Of a stretch of 64,000 nucleotides of DNA, positions 11,032 through 19,733 are shown piece after piece. The DNA comes from Stenotrophomonas sp. 169 (GTDB lineage: Bacteria; Pseudomonadota; Gammaproteobacteria; Xanthomonadales; Xanthomonadaceae): contig NZ_CP061204.1 in assembly GCF_014621775.1 (NCBI RefSeq), positions 1,818,501-1,882,500 of the forward strand, given 5' to 3'. The notes beneath the pieces were generated by a model. The model was not told the DNA's origin. It did no database searches and saw only the letters and a program-made list of their open reading frames with translations. Both the position numbers and the translations under genes were made by a program. Every line of letters begins with the position of its first letter. Position 1 is the stretch's first letter.

Positions 11032-11760
11032 GTGAAGGCCAGCAAGTCCGCCACGCTCAATCAGCGCATCCGCAGCGAACTGGAAGGCCGCATCCTGAGT
11101 GGTGAGTGGGCGCCCGGTTTCCGCATCCCGTACGAACACGAGCTGATGGAGCAGTACGGTTGCTCGCGGATGACGGTGAACAAGGTGCTGACCGCACTGG
11201 CGGAGAGCGGCATGATCGAGCGCCGGCGTCGCGCCGGTTCGTTCGTGGCCAGGCAGTCACCGCACCTTGAGCAGGTCGCGCTGGAGATTCCGGATATCGC
11301 GATGCAGGTCAGCGCGATGGGTCATGCCTACGCGTACCGGCTGCTGCGGCGGCAATTACGTACCGCGCACGAAGGGGATGCGGGCGAGGCCGAATTGGCA
11401 GGTACAGCGCGATTGCTGGCGATGGACTGCCTGCACCTGGCGGATGGTCGGCCGCTGGCGCTGGAGCATCGCCTGATCAGCCCGACCGGCGTGCCGGAAG
11501 TGCTGGAGGTGGATTTCGCGGTGACGGCGCCGGGCAGCTGGCTGCTGCAGAACGTGTCCTGGACGCGCGCACAGCACCGGATCAGCGCATGGGGGGCGGA
11601 CGCAGCGACGGCCAAGCTGCTGGACGTCAAGGCAGGCACGGCGTGTCTGGTGATCGAGCGGCATACGTGGCGCGGTGAGCAGGCCATCACCCGAGTGCGG
11701 CAGATATTCCTCGGCGATGCCTGGGACCTGGTGGCACGCTTCGCGCCGGGAAACCGGTGA
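11032..11760 (+). CDS. hutC: histidine utilization repressor, GntR family
   Basis: 242-aa transcriptional repressor of the hut genes, relieved by urocanate in characterised members. The N-terminal winged helix of GntR type is seen in PYEHELMEQYGCSRMTVNKVLTAL. The remainder is a UTRA ligand-binding domain (LAMDCLHLADGRPLALEHR, then DLVARFAPG near the end). GTG at 11032 is chosen because it follows AAGAGA and falls 23 bp after the hutF stop; the frame stays open far upstream into hutF but that region is only overlap. The operator between hutI and hutF is its likely target. Confidence 0.95.
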   Translation: MKASKSATLNQRIRSELEGRILSGEWAPGFRIPYEHELMEQYGCSRMTVNKVLTALAESGMIERRRRAGSFVARQSPHLEQVALEIPDIAMQVSAMGHAYAYRLLRRQLRTAHEGDAGEAELAGTARLLAMDCLHLADGRPLALEHRLISPTGVPEVLEVDFAVTAPGSWLLQNVSWTRAQHRISAWGADAATAKLLDVKAGTACLVIERHTWRGEQAITRVRQIFLGDAWDLVARFAPGNR

Positions 11761-11761
11761 A

Positions 11762-11875
11762 TGGGTAGTGACGGCCGCTGGCCGTCAATCGCCCGAATCG
11801 GCCATTCCGCCGAGCATGGCTCGGCGCTACCGACATCGCGCGGATAGGGACCGCCGCTACCGACAATCGTGTGAT
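11762..11875. repeat. SMAG and GACGGCCGCTGGCCGTC palindromes
   Basis: GTAGTGACGGCCGCTGGCCGTC is followed by CCGCCGAGCATGGCTCGGCGCTACC and a third GTAG-ended fragment. They lie between the convergent 3' ends of hutC and the Mrr-like gene, where such hairpins may affect transcript ends. Confidence 0.75.
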
Positions 11876-11882
11876 TCAGGCA

Positions 11883-12866
11883 TTACAGCGTGGTGCACTG
11901 CCGCCAGCGCACGGGCTCGTCGACGCCGGGACGGGCGTTGAGCTGTACGCGTACGTTGCGCAGGGCGGGGTAGCGCATCACTTCCTCGCAGATGCGGGGC
12001 CACACCTCATCGATCTCCGCGGTGCGGTTCACCGCCAGGGTCTGCCGGGTCTGCCAGATGCCGCTTGCTACGCCGGGCAGGCGGCCCAGGGCGCGCGACA
12101 GCTCCTGCTGGTAGCGATCCAGCGTTGCAGTATCCGGATTGATCTCCTGGCCCGCCGGTTCGCGACCCGGGGCATCGGCGGGCGCCGTTGGCGCAGCCGC
12201 CGCGGGCGCCACGGCAGGGGCCGCGTCCGCACGGGGTGCCGCTGTGGTCGACTCCACCACCGGTGCCTCACTGTGCACCGTCTGGTAGCCCACGCCCACC
12301 AGCAGCCCCAACGTGCTCGACGCCAGCGCGGCAATCAGGATCCGGCGCAACGCTTCATGCCGCGCGGCATTCTTCACGCCCGATTCGATATCGCCCGGCA
12401 GGTACGGTGACAGCAACGGCCACAGGCGCCGACCGTCCAGCACTTCCACGGACTGCTTCTCAGCAATCGCCTGGCCGTCGCCGTCCACCAGCCCTTCGGT
12501 GATCAGGATCCCGCCGCGTGCACCGGCAAGGCGGGCGGCGGCGCCCAGCTCGTTGATGGCGGCGGTGCCGATGCGGTAAGCCAAGCCGTGCTTGCACGAC
12601 ACCAGCCACTGGTTGGCACCTTCGGCCATCAGGAAATCGCTGCGCGGTTCGCGGCTGTCATCCTCATGGCGCCGCACCTCTTCCAGCCCGCGCCGCTCAC
12701 GCAGGGCGCGCTTGACCAGTTCAGAGAAATCGCGCCAGTGCATGCCGGCCAGGGCCTGCAGCCCGAGACTCATTTCCTTGCGTCGCCGTTTCACCAGCCA
12801 CAGGTAGGCGGTGGCAAGCAGGAAACAGGTGAGGGCCAGCAACAGGGCCAATATCCAGGAGAACAT
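11883..12866 (-). CDS. membrane-anchored protein with Mrr-like restriction-endonuclease fold
   Basis: 327-aa protein. Residues 1-25 form one membrane helix (WILALLLALTCFLLATAYLWL) followed by a basic stretch, so the rest is probably cytoplasmic. Residues 40-165 resemble an Mrr-type nuclease domain: MHWRDFSELVKRAL, then SDFLMAEGANQWLVSCKHG, where Asp and the CK(H) pair would stand for the D...QxK metal motif, then a GGILITEG strand. A possible second membrane helix follows at about residues 175-195, then an Ala/Pro linker and a C-terminal domain of about 90 residues. Its DNA-cleavage ability is unproven because the usual Gln of QxK is replaced. It stands alone between repeats. Confidence 0.7.
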   Translation of the reverse strand: MFSWILALLLALTCFLLATAYLWLVKRRRKEMSLGLQALAGMHWRDFSELVKRALRERRGLEEVRRHEDDSREPRSDFLMAEGANQWLVSCKHGLAYRIGTAAINELGAAARLAGARGGILITEGLVDGDGQAIAEKQSVEVLDGRRLWPLLSPYLPGDIESGVKNAARHEALRRILIAALASSTLGLLVGVGYQTVHSEAPVVESTTAAPRADAAPAVAPAAAAPTAPADAPGREPAGQEINPDTATLDRYQQELSRALGRLPGVASGIWQTRQTLAVNRTAEIDEVWPRICEEVMRYPALRNVRVQLNARPGVDEPVRWRQCTTL

Positions 12867-13056
12867 GCAGGCGGGAACGCTGACGGCAGAGGGGGGCGGA
12901 CAGTGTAAAGGTCCTGCGTGCCCATCGCGTCAGGGCCACCCTGACACAGCATCAGCCAAGCCAGGTGCCAGACATGAAAAACCCGCCATTACCTGAAGCC
13001 GTGAGGGGAGGGACAAACGGCGGTAACAGCGGGTTGAGGTGATTCTGTTCCAGCAG

Positions 13057-13083
13057 CCTGCTGCTTTGCAACAAAGCAGCAGG
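13057..13083. terminator. perfect hairpin downstream of the phasin gene
   Basis: CCTGCTGCTTTG and CAAAGCAGCAGG are exact inverse complements separated by CAA. The hairpin lies about 30 bp past the stop of the leftward phasin gene. There is no T-run, so termination activity is inferred from position only. Confidence 0.45.
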
Positions 13084-13111
13084 AACGCTGTGTTTCCCGC
13101 AGCAACTCCAA

Positions 13112-13615
13112 TCAGGGCGTGCTGCCCGGCGACTGGTGGCTGCCTGGGGTGGGGTCGCCGCTGGCGGTGCTGGCGGTGCGGCTTTCCAAGCGATTGAGGC
13201 GCGTGGTCAAGGCATCGATGCGCGCATTGAGCGTTGCCACGTCTTCCGCGTTCGGCACGTGCAGGCGCTTCAGCACACCGTGCACGCGGTCTTCGAAGGC
13301 TTTCTCGACCTTGTCCCAGGTGCCGGATGCTTTCTCACGTGCCTGGCCCAGATGTTCTTCCACGTTGTCGCGCCAGCCCGGGCCGTCTTCGGTGGATTTC
13401 TCGCGGCGGCGGTTTTCGAACGCTTCGCCTTCCTTCACCAGGCCATCGAAGAAGCGGTTGCCTTCCGCCTGTGCGCGGCCCAACGCGCCGAGACCGGCCA
13501 GCCAGACCTGCTGGGCCGAATCACTGAGGCGTCGGGAAACGCGCTCGGCCTGATCCTGGAAGGACGCCTTGTCCTGCGCGTCGTTGCGGGGGTCGTGCTC
13601 GTCGTACTGGTTCAT
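13112..13615 (-). CDS. phasin-family (poly(hydroxyalkanoate) granule-associated) protein
   Basis: 167-aa amphipathic helical protein of the PhaI/PhaF phasin type. QQVWLAGLGALGRAQAEG followed by FFDGLVKEGEAFE is the family signature. A C-terminal segment (VATLNARIDALTTRLNRLE) is a short heptad-like coiled coil, and a Pro/Ser/Thr tail ends the protein. Phasins coat storage granules; here it lies beside another PHA-system gene on the same strand, which supports the call. No PHA synthase is in the window, so it may instead have a stress or scaffold role. Confidence 0.85.
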   Translation of the reverse strand: MNQYDEHDPRNDAQDKASFQDQAERVSRRLSDSAQQVWLAGLGALGRAQAEGNRFFDGLVKEGEAFENRRREKSTEDGPGWRDNVEEHLGQAREKASGTWDKVEKAFEDRVHGVLKRLHVPNAEDVATLNARIDALTTRLNRLESRTASTASGDPTPGSHQSPGSTP

Positions 13616-13721
13616 GGGGTCTCCTGCATGGACGGATGCAGGAGTCAGCCTAGCGCTGCGAATGCTGGGGCGGCGTGATGGCCGCGCGCCCGGTCGATCC
13701 GTGATTCAGCGGGGCGTTGGC

Positions 13722-13997
13722 TCAGCCCAGCTTTTCCTGCAGTACGCGCTGGATCTCACTTTCCACCATGCCTTTCATCGCTGATAGCAGGAAGCCCAGC
13801 TTGGCCGTCACCCGCACGGCGCTGGCCTGCAGCTCGATGGCACCGTCCACGCCGCTGCCGGAGAAATCCAGCACATCGCCGCGCCAGTTCGACTGCACGC
13901 CGAACCGCTCGGTGAGTTTGGCCGCCACGTCCTCGATGGCCTGACGCGCAGCGGGCGCGGGCAGGGCGTGGGCGTGGACGATATCGATGCTGGACAT
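13722..13997 (-). CDS. polyhydroxyalkanoic acid system family protein
   Basis: 91-aa protein matching the small PHA granule-region family: a start of MSSIDIVHAHALP, a helix (ARQAIEDVAAKLTERFGV), then WRGDVLDFSGSGVDGAIEL and a C-terminal helix ending EIQRVLQEKLG. The ATG at 13997 is chosen because the upstream in-frame extension has no sequence resembling the family. Function is not known beyond association with PHA gene neighbourhoods. It lies just upstream of the phasin on the same strand. Confidence 0.85.
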   Translation of the reverse strand: MSSIDIVHAHALPAPAARQAIEDVAAKLTERFGVQSNWRGDVLDFSGSGVDGAIELQASAVRVTAKLGFLLSAMKGMVESEIQRVLQEKLG

Positions 13998-14112
13998 GGC
14001 GGTTCCTTGCGAATGCTGGTGGTGTTTGACCGTGCATTGTGCGCATGGCGACAGCAAACGCCAACTGACAAGGTTCTTCTGCGAATGTCAGCCACCTGCT
14101 AGGCTGCGCCGC

Positions 14113-14913
14113 ATGCCTAATCTGCACGTCCATTACAGCCAGAACCCGCAGCCCGACCAGCCCTTGTTGCCGGGGGTGCAGAAAATAGTGCGCCAGGCCA
14201 ACGGCAGCATCAAACTGGTGGAAGGCAGCCAAGGCAGCCTGTTGCTGGCCCAGCTCAGCCTGGACCAGCGCGGCCTGTGGCTGCAGGTGGCTGCCGGGGT
14301 GCGCGGGCTTCATGTCAACGGCCGTCCGGTGCGGCGCATGGCGCTGCTGCGTGCCGGCGACGCGGTGTATGTGGAAGGCGTGGAGTTGTTGATCGTGGGT
14401 GAGGTGGATACACCGGTCATCGCCCCGTCGGCACAGGCCGCACACCCGTCCGACGAACCGCGCCTGCTGCGTGGTGTCGGCGGACCCCACCACGGCCGCG
14501 GCTTTCCGCTGGATCGCCCGCTGGTGGTGGGGCGCAGCGCCGACGCAGATATCCAGATCGACGAGCCGGCCTTCGCCGATCAGCATGCGCGCGTGGAAAG
14601 TCACGGCGAACGCATCCTGCTGCGCGACCTCGGCACCGGCGAAGGCAGCCGGGTGAACGGCGTGGCCGTGCGGCATTGCTGGCTGCAGGGCGGCGACCAG
14701 GTGGTGTTCGATGGCCAGCATCGTTTCGTGCTGGAGCTGCCGGATGACCCGCGCCAGCGACCGCAGCCGATGGACGAGTACACGTACAGCGAGCCGGATG
14801 AAGCCGCGACGGATCTGGCACCGCGCCGCGTCCGGCGCTGGCCGTGGTTGTTGGTGAGCGCGCTGCTGCTGGCGGGTGTGCTGAGCCTGCTGCTGTGGTT
14901 TGGCGCGCGCTGA
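14113..14913 (+). CDS. FHA-domain membrane protein
   Basis: 266-aa protein. Residues 1-100 look like a degenerate FHA fold (LHVNGRPVRRMALLRAGD). Residues about 115-220 are a canonical FHA domain (PLVVGRSADADIQIDEPAFADQHARV is interrupted here for length: key motifs are GRSADADI, ADQHARV and VNGVAV), which would bind phosphothreonine peptides. A single C-terminal membrane helix (WLLVSALLLAGVLSLLLWF) anchors it with the FHA part probably cytoplasmic. ATG at 14113 is chosen because an upstream extension would run into the divergent gene's promoter. No kinase or type VI secretion gene is adjacent, so the partner is unknown. Confidence 0.85.
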   Translation: MPNLHVHYSQNPQPDQPLLPGVQKIVRQANGSIKLVEGSQGSLLLAQLSLDQRGLWLQVAAGVRGLHVNGRPVRRMALLRAGDAVYVEGVELLIVGEVDTPVIAPSAQAAHPSDEPRLLRGVGGPHHGRGFPLDRPLVVGRSADADIQIDEPAFADQHARVESHGERILLRDLGTGEGSRVNGVAVRHCWLQGGDQVVFDGQHRFVLELPDDPRQRPQPMDEYTYSEPDEAATDLAPRRVRRWPWLLVSALLLAGVLSLLLWFGAR

Positions 14914-14915
14914 GA

Positions 14916-14960
14916 GATGGCCGCTGCGCTCGCCGAGCGTGGCTCGGCGCTACCGATGTC
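14916..14960. repeat. SMAG element
   Basis: GCTGCGCTCGCCGAGCGTGGCTCGGCGCTACCGATG, one SMAG hairpin in the gap between the FHA gene and serC. The serC promoter must lie in the following 100 bp. Confidence 0.8.
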
Positions 14961-15068
14961 TCCGGGCGCACGCCGATGGATACCGATGCAACCAAATTTC
15001 CCTTGAACGGCCGGGTCTAAAGGCTGGTGCGCTGCGGCATACTAGGGGTCTTGCCTCACAGGTGTGAC

Positions 15069-16154
15069 ATGACCCGCGCGTACAACTTCAGTGCCGGCCC
15101 TGCAGCGTTGCCGGAAGTGGTCCTGCGCCAGGCGCAGGAAGAGATGCTGGAATGGCATGGTGCTGGCGCCTCCATCGTGGAGATGAGCCATCGCGGACCG
15201 GAGTTCATGGCCGTGGCCGCCGCTGCCGAAGCCGATCTGCGGCAACTGCTCAGCGTGCCGGACGACTACGCCGTGCTGTTCCTGCCCGGTGGTGCCACCA
15301 CCCAGCAGGCACTGATTCCGCTCAATTTCGCCAGCGCCGGCCAACGCGCCGATTATGTGCTGACCGGTCATTGGGGCAATACCGCGGTCAAGCAGGCCTC
15401 GCCGTACGTGTCGCCGGTCATCGTCGCCAGCAGCCAGGCCGACGGATTCCGTGACATCCCGGCGCGTGCCGGATGGCAGCTGTCCGACGATGCGGCTTAC
15501 GTGCATATCACCGCCAATGAAACCATCCACGGCGTGGAGTTCCGCGACACGCCCGATACCGGTGGCGTGCCGCTGGTGGCCGATTTCAGTTCGTCCATCG
15601 CCAGCGAACCGCTGGATATCAGCCGCTACGGTGTGATCTATGCCGGCGCGCAGAAGAATCTCGGCCCGGTCGGTATTGCGGTGGTGATCATCCGCCGCGA
15701 CCTGCTGGAACGCAGCGGGCAATCGCGCGCCGACATTTTTGATTACCGCTCGCACGCCGCGCGCGACTCCATGCTCAATACCCCACCGACCTGGAACTGG
15801 TACCTGGCCGGGCTGGTGTTCAAGTGGATGCTGGCCGAGGGCGGCGTGGTCGAGTTCGCCAAGCGCAACGCGGCCAAGGCGGCGCTGGTGTACGCGGCGA
15901 TCGATGCCTCCGGTGGGTTTTACCGCAACGAGGTCGCCGTCGCGGCGCGCTCGCGGATGAATATCCCGTTCTTCCTGCCCACTGCCGAGTTGGATGCGCG
16001 ATTTGTCGCCGATGCCAAGGCGGCGGGACTGCTCGCCTTGAAAGGCCACAAGGCCGTGGGCGGCATCCGTGCCTCGCTGTACAACGCCATGCCCGTCGCC
16101 GGCGCCGAAGCGCTGGTCGCCTTCATGGCGGACTTCCAGCAACGTCACGGTTGA
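15069..16154 (+). CDS. serC: phosphoserine aminotransferase
   Basis: 361-aa PLP-dependent class V aminotransferase acting on 3-phosphohydroxypyruvate in serine synthesis and on the equivalent intermediate in pyridoxine synthesis. [19 protein letters not shown] is the typical start, GGATTQQ binds the cofactor phosphate, and the lysine of [12 protein letters not shown] is the Schiff-base residue. ATG at 15069 opens this motif directly. It is first in serC-pheA-aroA, an arrangement common in gammaproteobacteria that links serine and aromatic synthesis. Confidence 0.98.
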   Translation: MTRAYNFSAGPAALPEVVLRQAQEEMLEWHGAGASIVEMSHRGPEFMAVAAAAEADLRQLLSVPDDYAVLFLPGGATTQQALIPLNFASAGQRADYVLTGHWGNTAVKQASPYVSPVIVASSQADGFRDIPARAGWQLSDDAAYVHITANETIHGVEFRDTPDTGGVPLVADFSSSIASEPLDISRYGVIYAGAQKNLGPVGIAVVIIRRDLLERSGQSRADIFDYRSHAARDSMLNTPPTWNWYLAGLVFKWMLAEGGVVEFAKRNAAKAALVYAAIDASGGFYRNEVAVAARSRMNIPFFLPTAELDARFVADAKAAGLLALKGHKAVGGIRASLYNAMPVAGAEALVAFMADFQQRHG

Positions 16155-16214
16155 GTCGCTTCACTGTCCATCCCCGGCGCGCGCTGACTGCGCGCCCTGC
16201 ATCAAGGAACACAG

Positions 16215-17417
16215 ATGGCTAGCAAACCTGCCAAGCCGGCTGCCGCCAAGGCCGCCAAGGGCAAACCCGCCGCGCCGGGCAAGCCGAACGCCGCCTCGAA
16301 AGCCAAGGCCGCGAAGGTCGAAGCACCCGCATCCGTACCCCCGGTGCTGGCCGATGTGCGGGGCAAGATCGACCAGATCGACCGTGACATCCAGTCGCTG
16401 ATCGCCGAGCGTGCCCGTTTCGCCCACCAGGTGGGCAAGGCCAAGGGCAAGCTCGCCGCGGCCGTGGATTACTACCGCCCCGAACGCGAAGCCCAGGTGC
16501 TGCGCATGGTGGTGGACCGCAACGAAGGCCCGCTCAGCGATGAGCTGCTGGTGCATGTCTACCGCGAGATCATGTCGGCCTGCCTGGCCCAGCAGGAGCC
16601 GCTGAAGATCGGTTATCTCGGTCCGGAAGGCACCTTCAGCCAGCAGGCCGTGCTCAAGCATTTCGGTCGCTCGGCGCTGGGCCTGCCGATGGGCAGCATC
16701 GAAGAAGTGTTCCAGGAAGTGGAAGCAGGCAACGCCGATTTCGGCGTGGTGCCGGTGGAAAACTCGGGGCAGGGCACCATCCAGATCACCCTGGACATGT
16801 TCCTGACCTCCAACCTGAAAATCTGTGGCGAAGCCGAACTGCGCGTGCAGCAGTTCATCATGTCGCGCAGTGGCCGACTGGACGACATCGAGCGCATCTA
16901 CGCGCATCCGCAGTCGTTCATGCAGACCTCGGCATGGCTGCGTGCCAACCTGCCGAAAGCGGAGAAGATCCCGGTATCGAGCAACGCGGAAGGCGCACGT
17001 CGCGCCCGCAACGCCGATGATGCGGCGGCGATCGGTGGCGAGAACGCCGGCCACGTGTACAACCTGAAAAAGGTCGTCACCAAGCCGATCCAGAACGACG
17101 CCGACAACACCACGCGCTTCCTGGTGATCGGCCGCAACATCTTCCCGACGTCCGGCCATGACCGCACCTCGGTGCTGGTGTTCATCCATGACAAGCCCGG
17201 CGCGCTGTTCGACGTGCTCAGCCCGTTCGCGCGCCATGGCATCAGCATGAACCGCATCGAGTCGCGGCCCTCGCACCACGGCAAGTGGGAGTACGGCTTC
17301 TTCATCGATCTGGCGGGGCACATCGACGATGAGCCGATGCAGGCCGCACTGGCCGAGCTGGAAGCGCATGCCGCACAGATCAAGGTGCTGGGCTCGTACC
17401 CGGTCGCCGTGCCCTGA
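16215..17417 (+). CDS. pheA: bifunctional chorismate mutase / prephenate dehydratase (P-protein)
   Basis: 400-aa enzyme that makes phenylpyruvate from chorismate. After an unusual Lys/Ala/Pro-rich N-terminal extension of about 45 residues comes the AroQ chorismate mutase helix bundle (IDQIDRDIQSLIAERARFA), then prephenate dehydratase (IGYLGPEGTFSQQAVL, VPVENSGQGTI, and NDADNTTRFLVIG with its catalytic Thr), then an ACT domain (SVLVFIHDKPGALFDVL and the ESRPS motif for phenylalanine feedback). It lies 60 bp after serC. The extension is addressed as a finding. Confidence 0.98.
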   Translation: MASKPAKPAAAKAAKGKPAAPGKPNAASKAKAAKVEAPASVPPVLADVRGKIDQIDRDIQSLIAERARFAHQVGKAKGKLAAAVDYYRPEREAQVLRMVVDRNEGPLSDELLVHVYREIMSACLAQQEPLKIGYLGPEGTFSQQAVLKHFGRSALGLPMGSIEEVFQEVEAGNADFGVVPVENSGQGTIQITLDMFLTSNLKICGEAELRVQQFIMSRSGRLDDIERIYAHPQSFMQTSAWLRANLPKAEKIPVSSNAEGARRARNADDAAAIGGENAGHVYNLKKVVTKPIQNDADNTTRFLVIGRNIFPTSGHDRTSVLVFIHDKPGALFDVLSPFARHGISMNRIESRPSHHGKWEYGFFIDLAGHIDDEPMQAALAELEAHAAQIKVLGSYPVAVP

Positions 17418-17496
17418 GTTCATTCCTGCGGGGCCGCCCATGCGCCCCGCACCCAGTTCCTTCGCCGCACGGCGGCGCTGACGGAAGCAGCAGACG

Positions 17497-18804
17497 ATGA
17501 GCAACACGCAGCATTGGATCGCCCGCAAGGGCCAGCCCCTGCAGGGCAGCCTGGTCATTCCCGGCGACAAATCGGTGTCCCACCGCGCGGTGATGTTCGC
17601 CGCGCTGGCCGACGGCACCTCCACCATCGATGGCTTCCTGGAAGGCGAAGATACCCGCGCGACTGCGCGCATCTTCAGCCAGATGGGCGCACGCATGGAA
17701 ACGCCATCGCCGTCGCGGCGCGTGGTGCATGGCGTGGGCATCGACGGCCTGCAGGCCCCAACGGGCGAGCTGGATTGCGGCAATGCCGGCACCGGCATGC
17801 GGCTGATCGCCGGCGTGCTGGCCGGGCAGGCGTTCGACAGTGTGCTGGTCGGCGATGAATCCTTGTCGCGTCGCCCGATGCGTCGCATCACCGGCCCGCT
17901 CGCGCAGATGGGGGCCCAGATCGATACGCAGGACGACGGCACGCCGCCCCTGCACGTGCGCGGTGGCCAGGCGCTGCACGGCATCGACTTCGCCTCGCCG
18001 GTGGCCAGCGCGCAGGTCAAATCCGCTGTGCTGTTGGCCGGGTTGTATGCCAGCGGCAAAACGTCCGTGGTGGAACCCCATCCGACGCGCGATTACACCG
18101 AGCGCATGCTCGCCGCTTTCGGCGTGGACATCGAGTACTCGCCGGGCAAGGCCCGCCTGCGCGGTGGCCAGCGCCTGCGCGCGACCGACATCGTGGTGCC
18201 GGCCGATTTTTCGTCCGCCGCGTTCTTCCTGGTCGCAGCGAGCATCATCCCCGGTTCCGAACTGCGCCTGCAGCAAGTGGGCTTGAATCCCCGCCGCACC
18301 GGGCTGCTGCACGCGCTGCGCCTGATGGGCGCGGACATCCGCGAAGAGAATCCGGCGGAGCAGGGCGGGGAACCAGTCGCCGATCTGGTGGTGCGCTACG
18401 CGCCGCTGAAGGGCACGCAGATTCCCGAAGCGCTGGTGCCGGACATGATCGACGAGTTCCCGGCGCTGTTCGTGGCCGCCGCCGCAGCGGAAGGCAACAC
18501 CGTGGTGACCGGCGCGGCCGAACTGCGGGTGAAGGAATCCGACCGTCTGGCCGCCATGGCGGCCGGCCTGCGTACGCTGGGTGTGCAGGTGGATGAGACC
18601 GAAGACGGTGCCACGATCCATGGTGGCGCCACGCTGGGCAGCGGCACGATTGAAAGCCACGGCGACCACCGCATCGCGATGTCCTTCGCCATTGCCGGGC
18701 AGTTGAGCAACGGGGAGGTGCGGATCAACGATGTGGCCAATGTGGCGACCTCGTTCCCCGGGTTTGATGCGCTGGCGGGTGGTGCGGGGTTCGGGCTGGT
18801 GTGA
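17497..18804 (+). CDS. aroA: 3-phosphoshikimate 1-carboxyvinyltransferase (EPSP synthase)
   Basis: 435-aa sixth enzyme of the shikimate pathway, joining shikimate-3-phosphate and phosphoenolpyruvate. Conserved stretches include PGDKSVSHRAVMFAALA, LDCGNAGTGMRLIAG, SLSRRPMRRI, DEFPALFVAAA, ELRVKESDRLA and SHGDHRIAMSFA. The GNAGTGMR loop has Gly and Thr residues usual for class I (glyphosate-sensitive) enzymes. It lies 80 bp after pheA and ends the unit, upstream of repeats and a terminator. Confidence 0.98.
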   Translation: MSNTQHWIARKGQPLQGSLVIPGDKSVSHRAVMFAALADGTSTIDGFLEGEDTRATARIFSQMGARMETPSPSRRVVHGVGIDGLQAPTGELDCGNAGTGMRLIAGVLAGQAFDSVLVGDESLSRRPMRRITGPLAQMGAQIDTQDDGTPPLHVRGGQALHGIDFASPVASAQVKSAVLLAGLYASGKTSVVEPHPTRDYTERMLAAFGVDIEYSPGKARLRGGQRLRATDIVVPADFSSAAFFLVAASIIPGSELRLQQVGLNPRRTGLLHALRLMGADIREENPAEQGGEPVADLVVRYAPLKGTQIPEALVPDMIDEFPALFVAAAAAEGNTVVTGAAELRVKESDRLAAMAAGLRTLGVQVDETEDGATIHGGATLGSGTIESHGDHRIAMSFAIAGQLSNGEVRINDVANVATSFPGFDALAGGAGFGLV

Positions 18805-18925
18805 GGTTCGTGACGGTCGCTGGCCGTCAGCTTGGAGCGTTGCTGCTGCAAGGGTAGTGACGGCCGCTGGCCGTCAGCTTGGCGTGTTACCGCTACGCTC
18901 GCCGAGCGTGGCTCGGCGCTACCGA
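18805..18925. repeat. duplicated GACGGCCGCTGGCCGTCAGCTTGG palindrome plus SMAG unit
   Basis: TGACGGTCGCTGGCCGTCAGCTTGG and TGACGGCCGCTGGCCGTCAGCTTGG occur about 30 bp apart, followed by a SMAG hairpin (GCTCGCCGAGCGTGGCTCGGCGCTACC). They separate aroA from the terminator. Confidence 0.75.
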
Positions 18926-18966
18926 GGTGATGCCTCCGGAATTGAACGAGGCAGTGCCTCCGCAAT

Positions 18967-18998
18967 TAAAAATGCCGACCCATTGGGTCGGCATTTTC
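18967..18998. terminator. bidirectional rho-independent terminator
   Basis: AAAAATGCCGACCC, loop ATT, then GGGTCGGCATTTT. The stem is perfect and flanked by A-run and T-run, so it can stop both aroA transcripts and the converging tonB transcripts. Confidence 0.9.
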
Positions 18999-19020
18999 GT
19001 TTCATGTCACGCGATGTTGC

Positions 19021-19590
19021 TCAACGCTGGGTGCGGAAGTCCACCGGCACGTTGACCACGCTGGCAACAGCACGGCCATTCTGCACGGCCGGCTCGAACT
19101 TCCAGCCGCGCACGGTGCTCAGCACGGCGCGATCCAGGTCGCGATCACGCTGGCCGGTACGCGACACGATGCTCGCATCGGTGACGGCACCCGTCGGCGC
19201 CACCTTCAGGCTGGCCACCACGCTGCCCTGCACGCCATTACGCAGCGCAGTGGTCGGGTAGGTCGGCTTGGCATTGCTGGTCAGCGGACGCGCTTCGCGG
19301 TTGCGTACGGCCGGGGCCGCGCGCTGCTGTGTGGCAGGGGCGGCGGCACGCGGGCGCTCGGCTGGCGCGGTGGCCACGGGGGCATTGGTGGCGGGCAGCA
19401 TGCGCTCGCCGATAGGCGCCGGTGCCACCTCGGTGTCCGCCATCCGCAACCAAACCAAGGCCGCCGCAAACATCGCCACGATCAACGCAATCCACAACAG
19501 CGGTGAGGGGCGACGGCGTTCTACTGCGAGGTCACCATCGGCCTGGTGACGCGACGAAGCGGGCATATCGGGAGCATGGGCCGCACTCAT
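19021..19590 (-). CDS. TonB-family energy transducer protein
   Basis: 189-aa periplasm-spanning protein. One N-terminal membrane helix lies at about residues 31-50 (PLLWIALIVAMFAAALVWL), then an Ala/Pro-rich linker, then a TonB C-terminal domain (YPTTALRNGVQGSVVASLKV ... RDLDRAVLSTVRGWKFEP). Such proteins pass proton-motive energy from ExbB/ExbD to outer-membrane receptors. ATG at 19590 is preferred to an upstream in-frame start because it is followed by the short cytoplasmic segment usual in TonB. No exbB/exbD is adjacent. It is followed upstream by a paralogue on the same strand. Confidence 0.88.
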   Translation of the reverse strand: MSAAHAPDMPASSRHQADGDLAVERRRPSPLLWIALIVAMFAAALVWLRMADTEVAPAPIGERMLPATNAPVATAPAERPRAAAPATQQRAAPAVRNREARPLTSNAKPTYPTTALRNGVQGSVVASLKVAPTGAVTDASIVSRTGQRDRDLDRAVLSTVRGWKFEPAVQNGRAVASVVNVPVDFRTQR

Positions 19591-19733
19591 GGTGATTCTC
19601 CTGCACTGTCGTTTCCGACGTCGCCCCGAGTCTTGCGCGGTCGGCATGGCGTGTGCGTAAGCATCGCGTCAACGCGGTGCATAAAGTTCAGGTTCGAGTA
19701 TCGGCTCCGTTCAGCGATGCAGACGGGTCGTGA

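Noticed and set aside
13987..14112. An N-terminal extension of the FHA protein by 42 codons
   Set aside because: The extension overlaps the start region of the divergent PHA-system gene and has no protein-like features; the ATG at 14113 is better.
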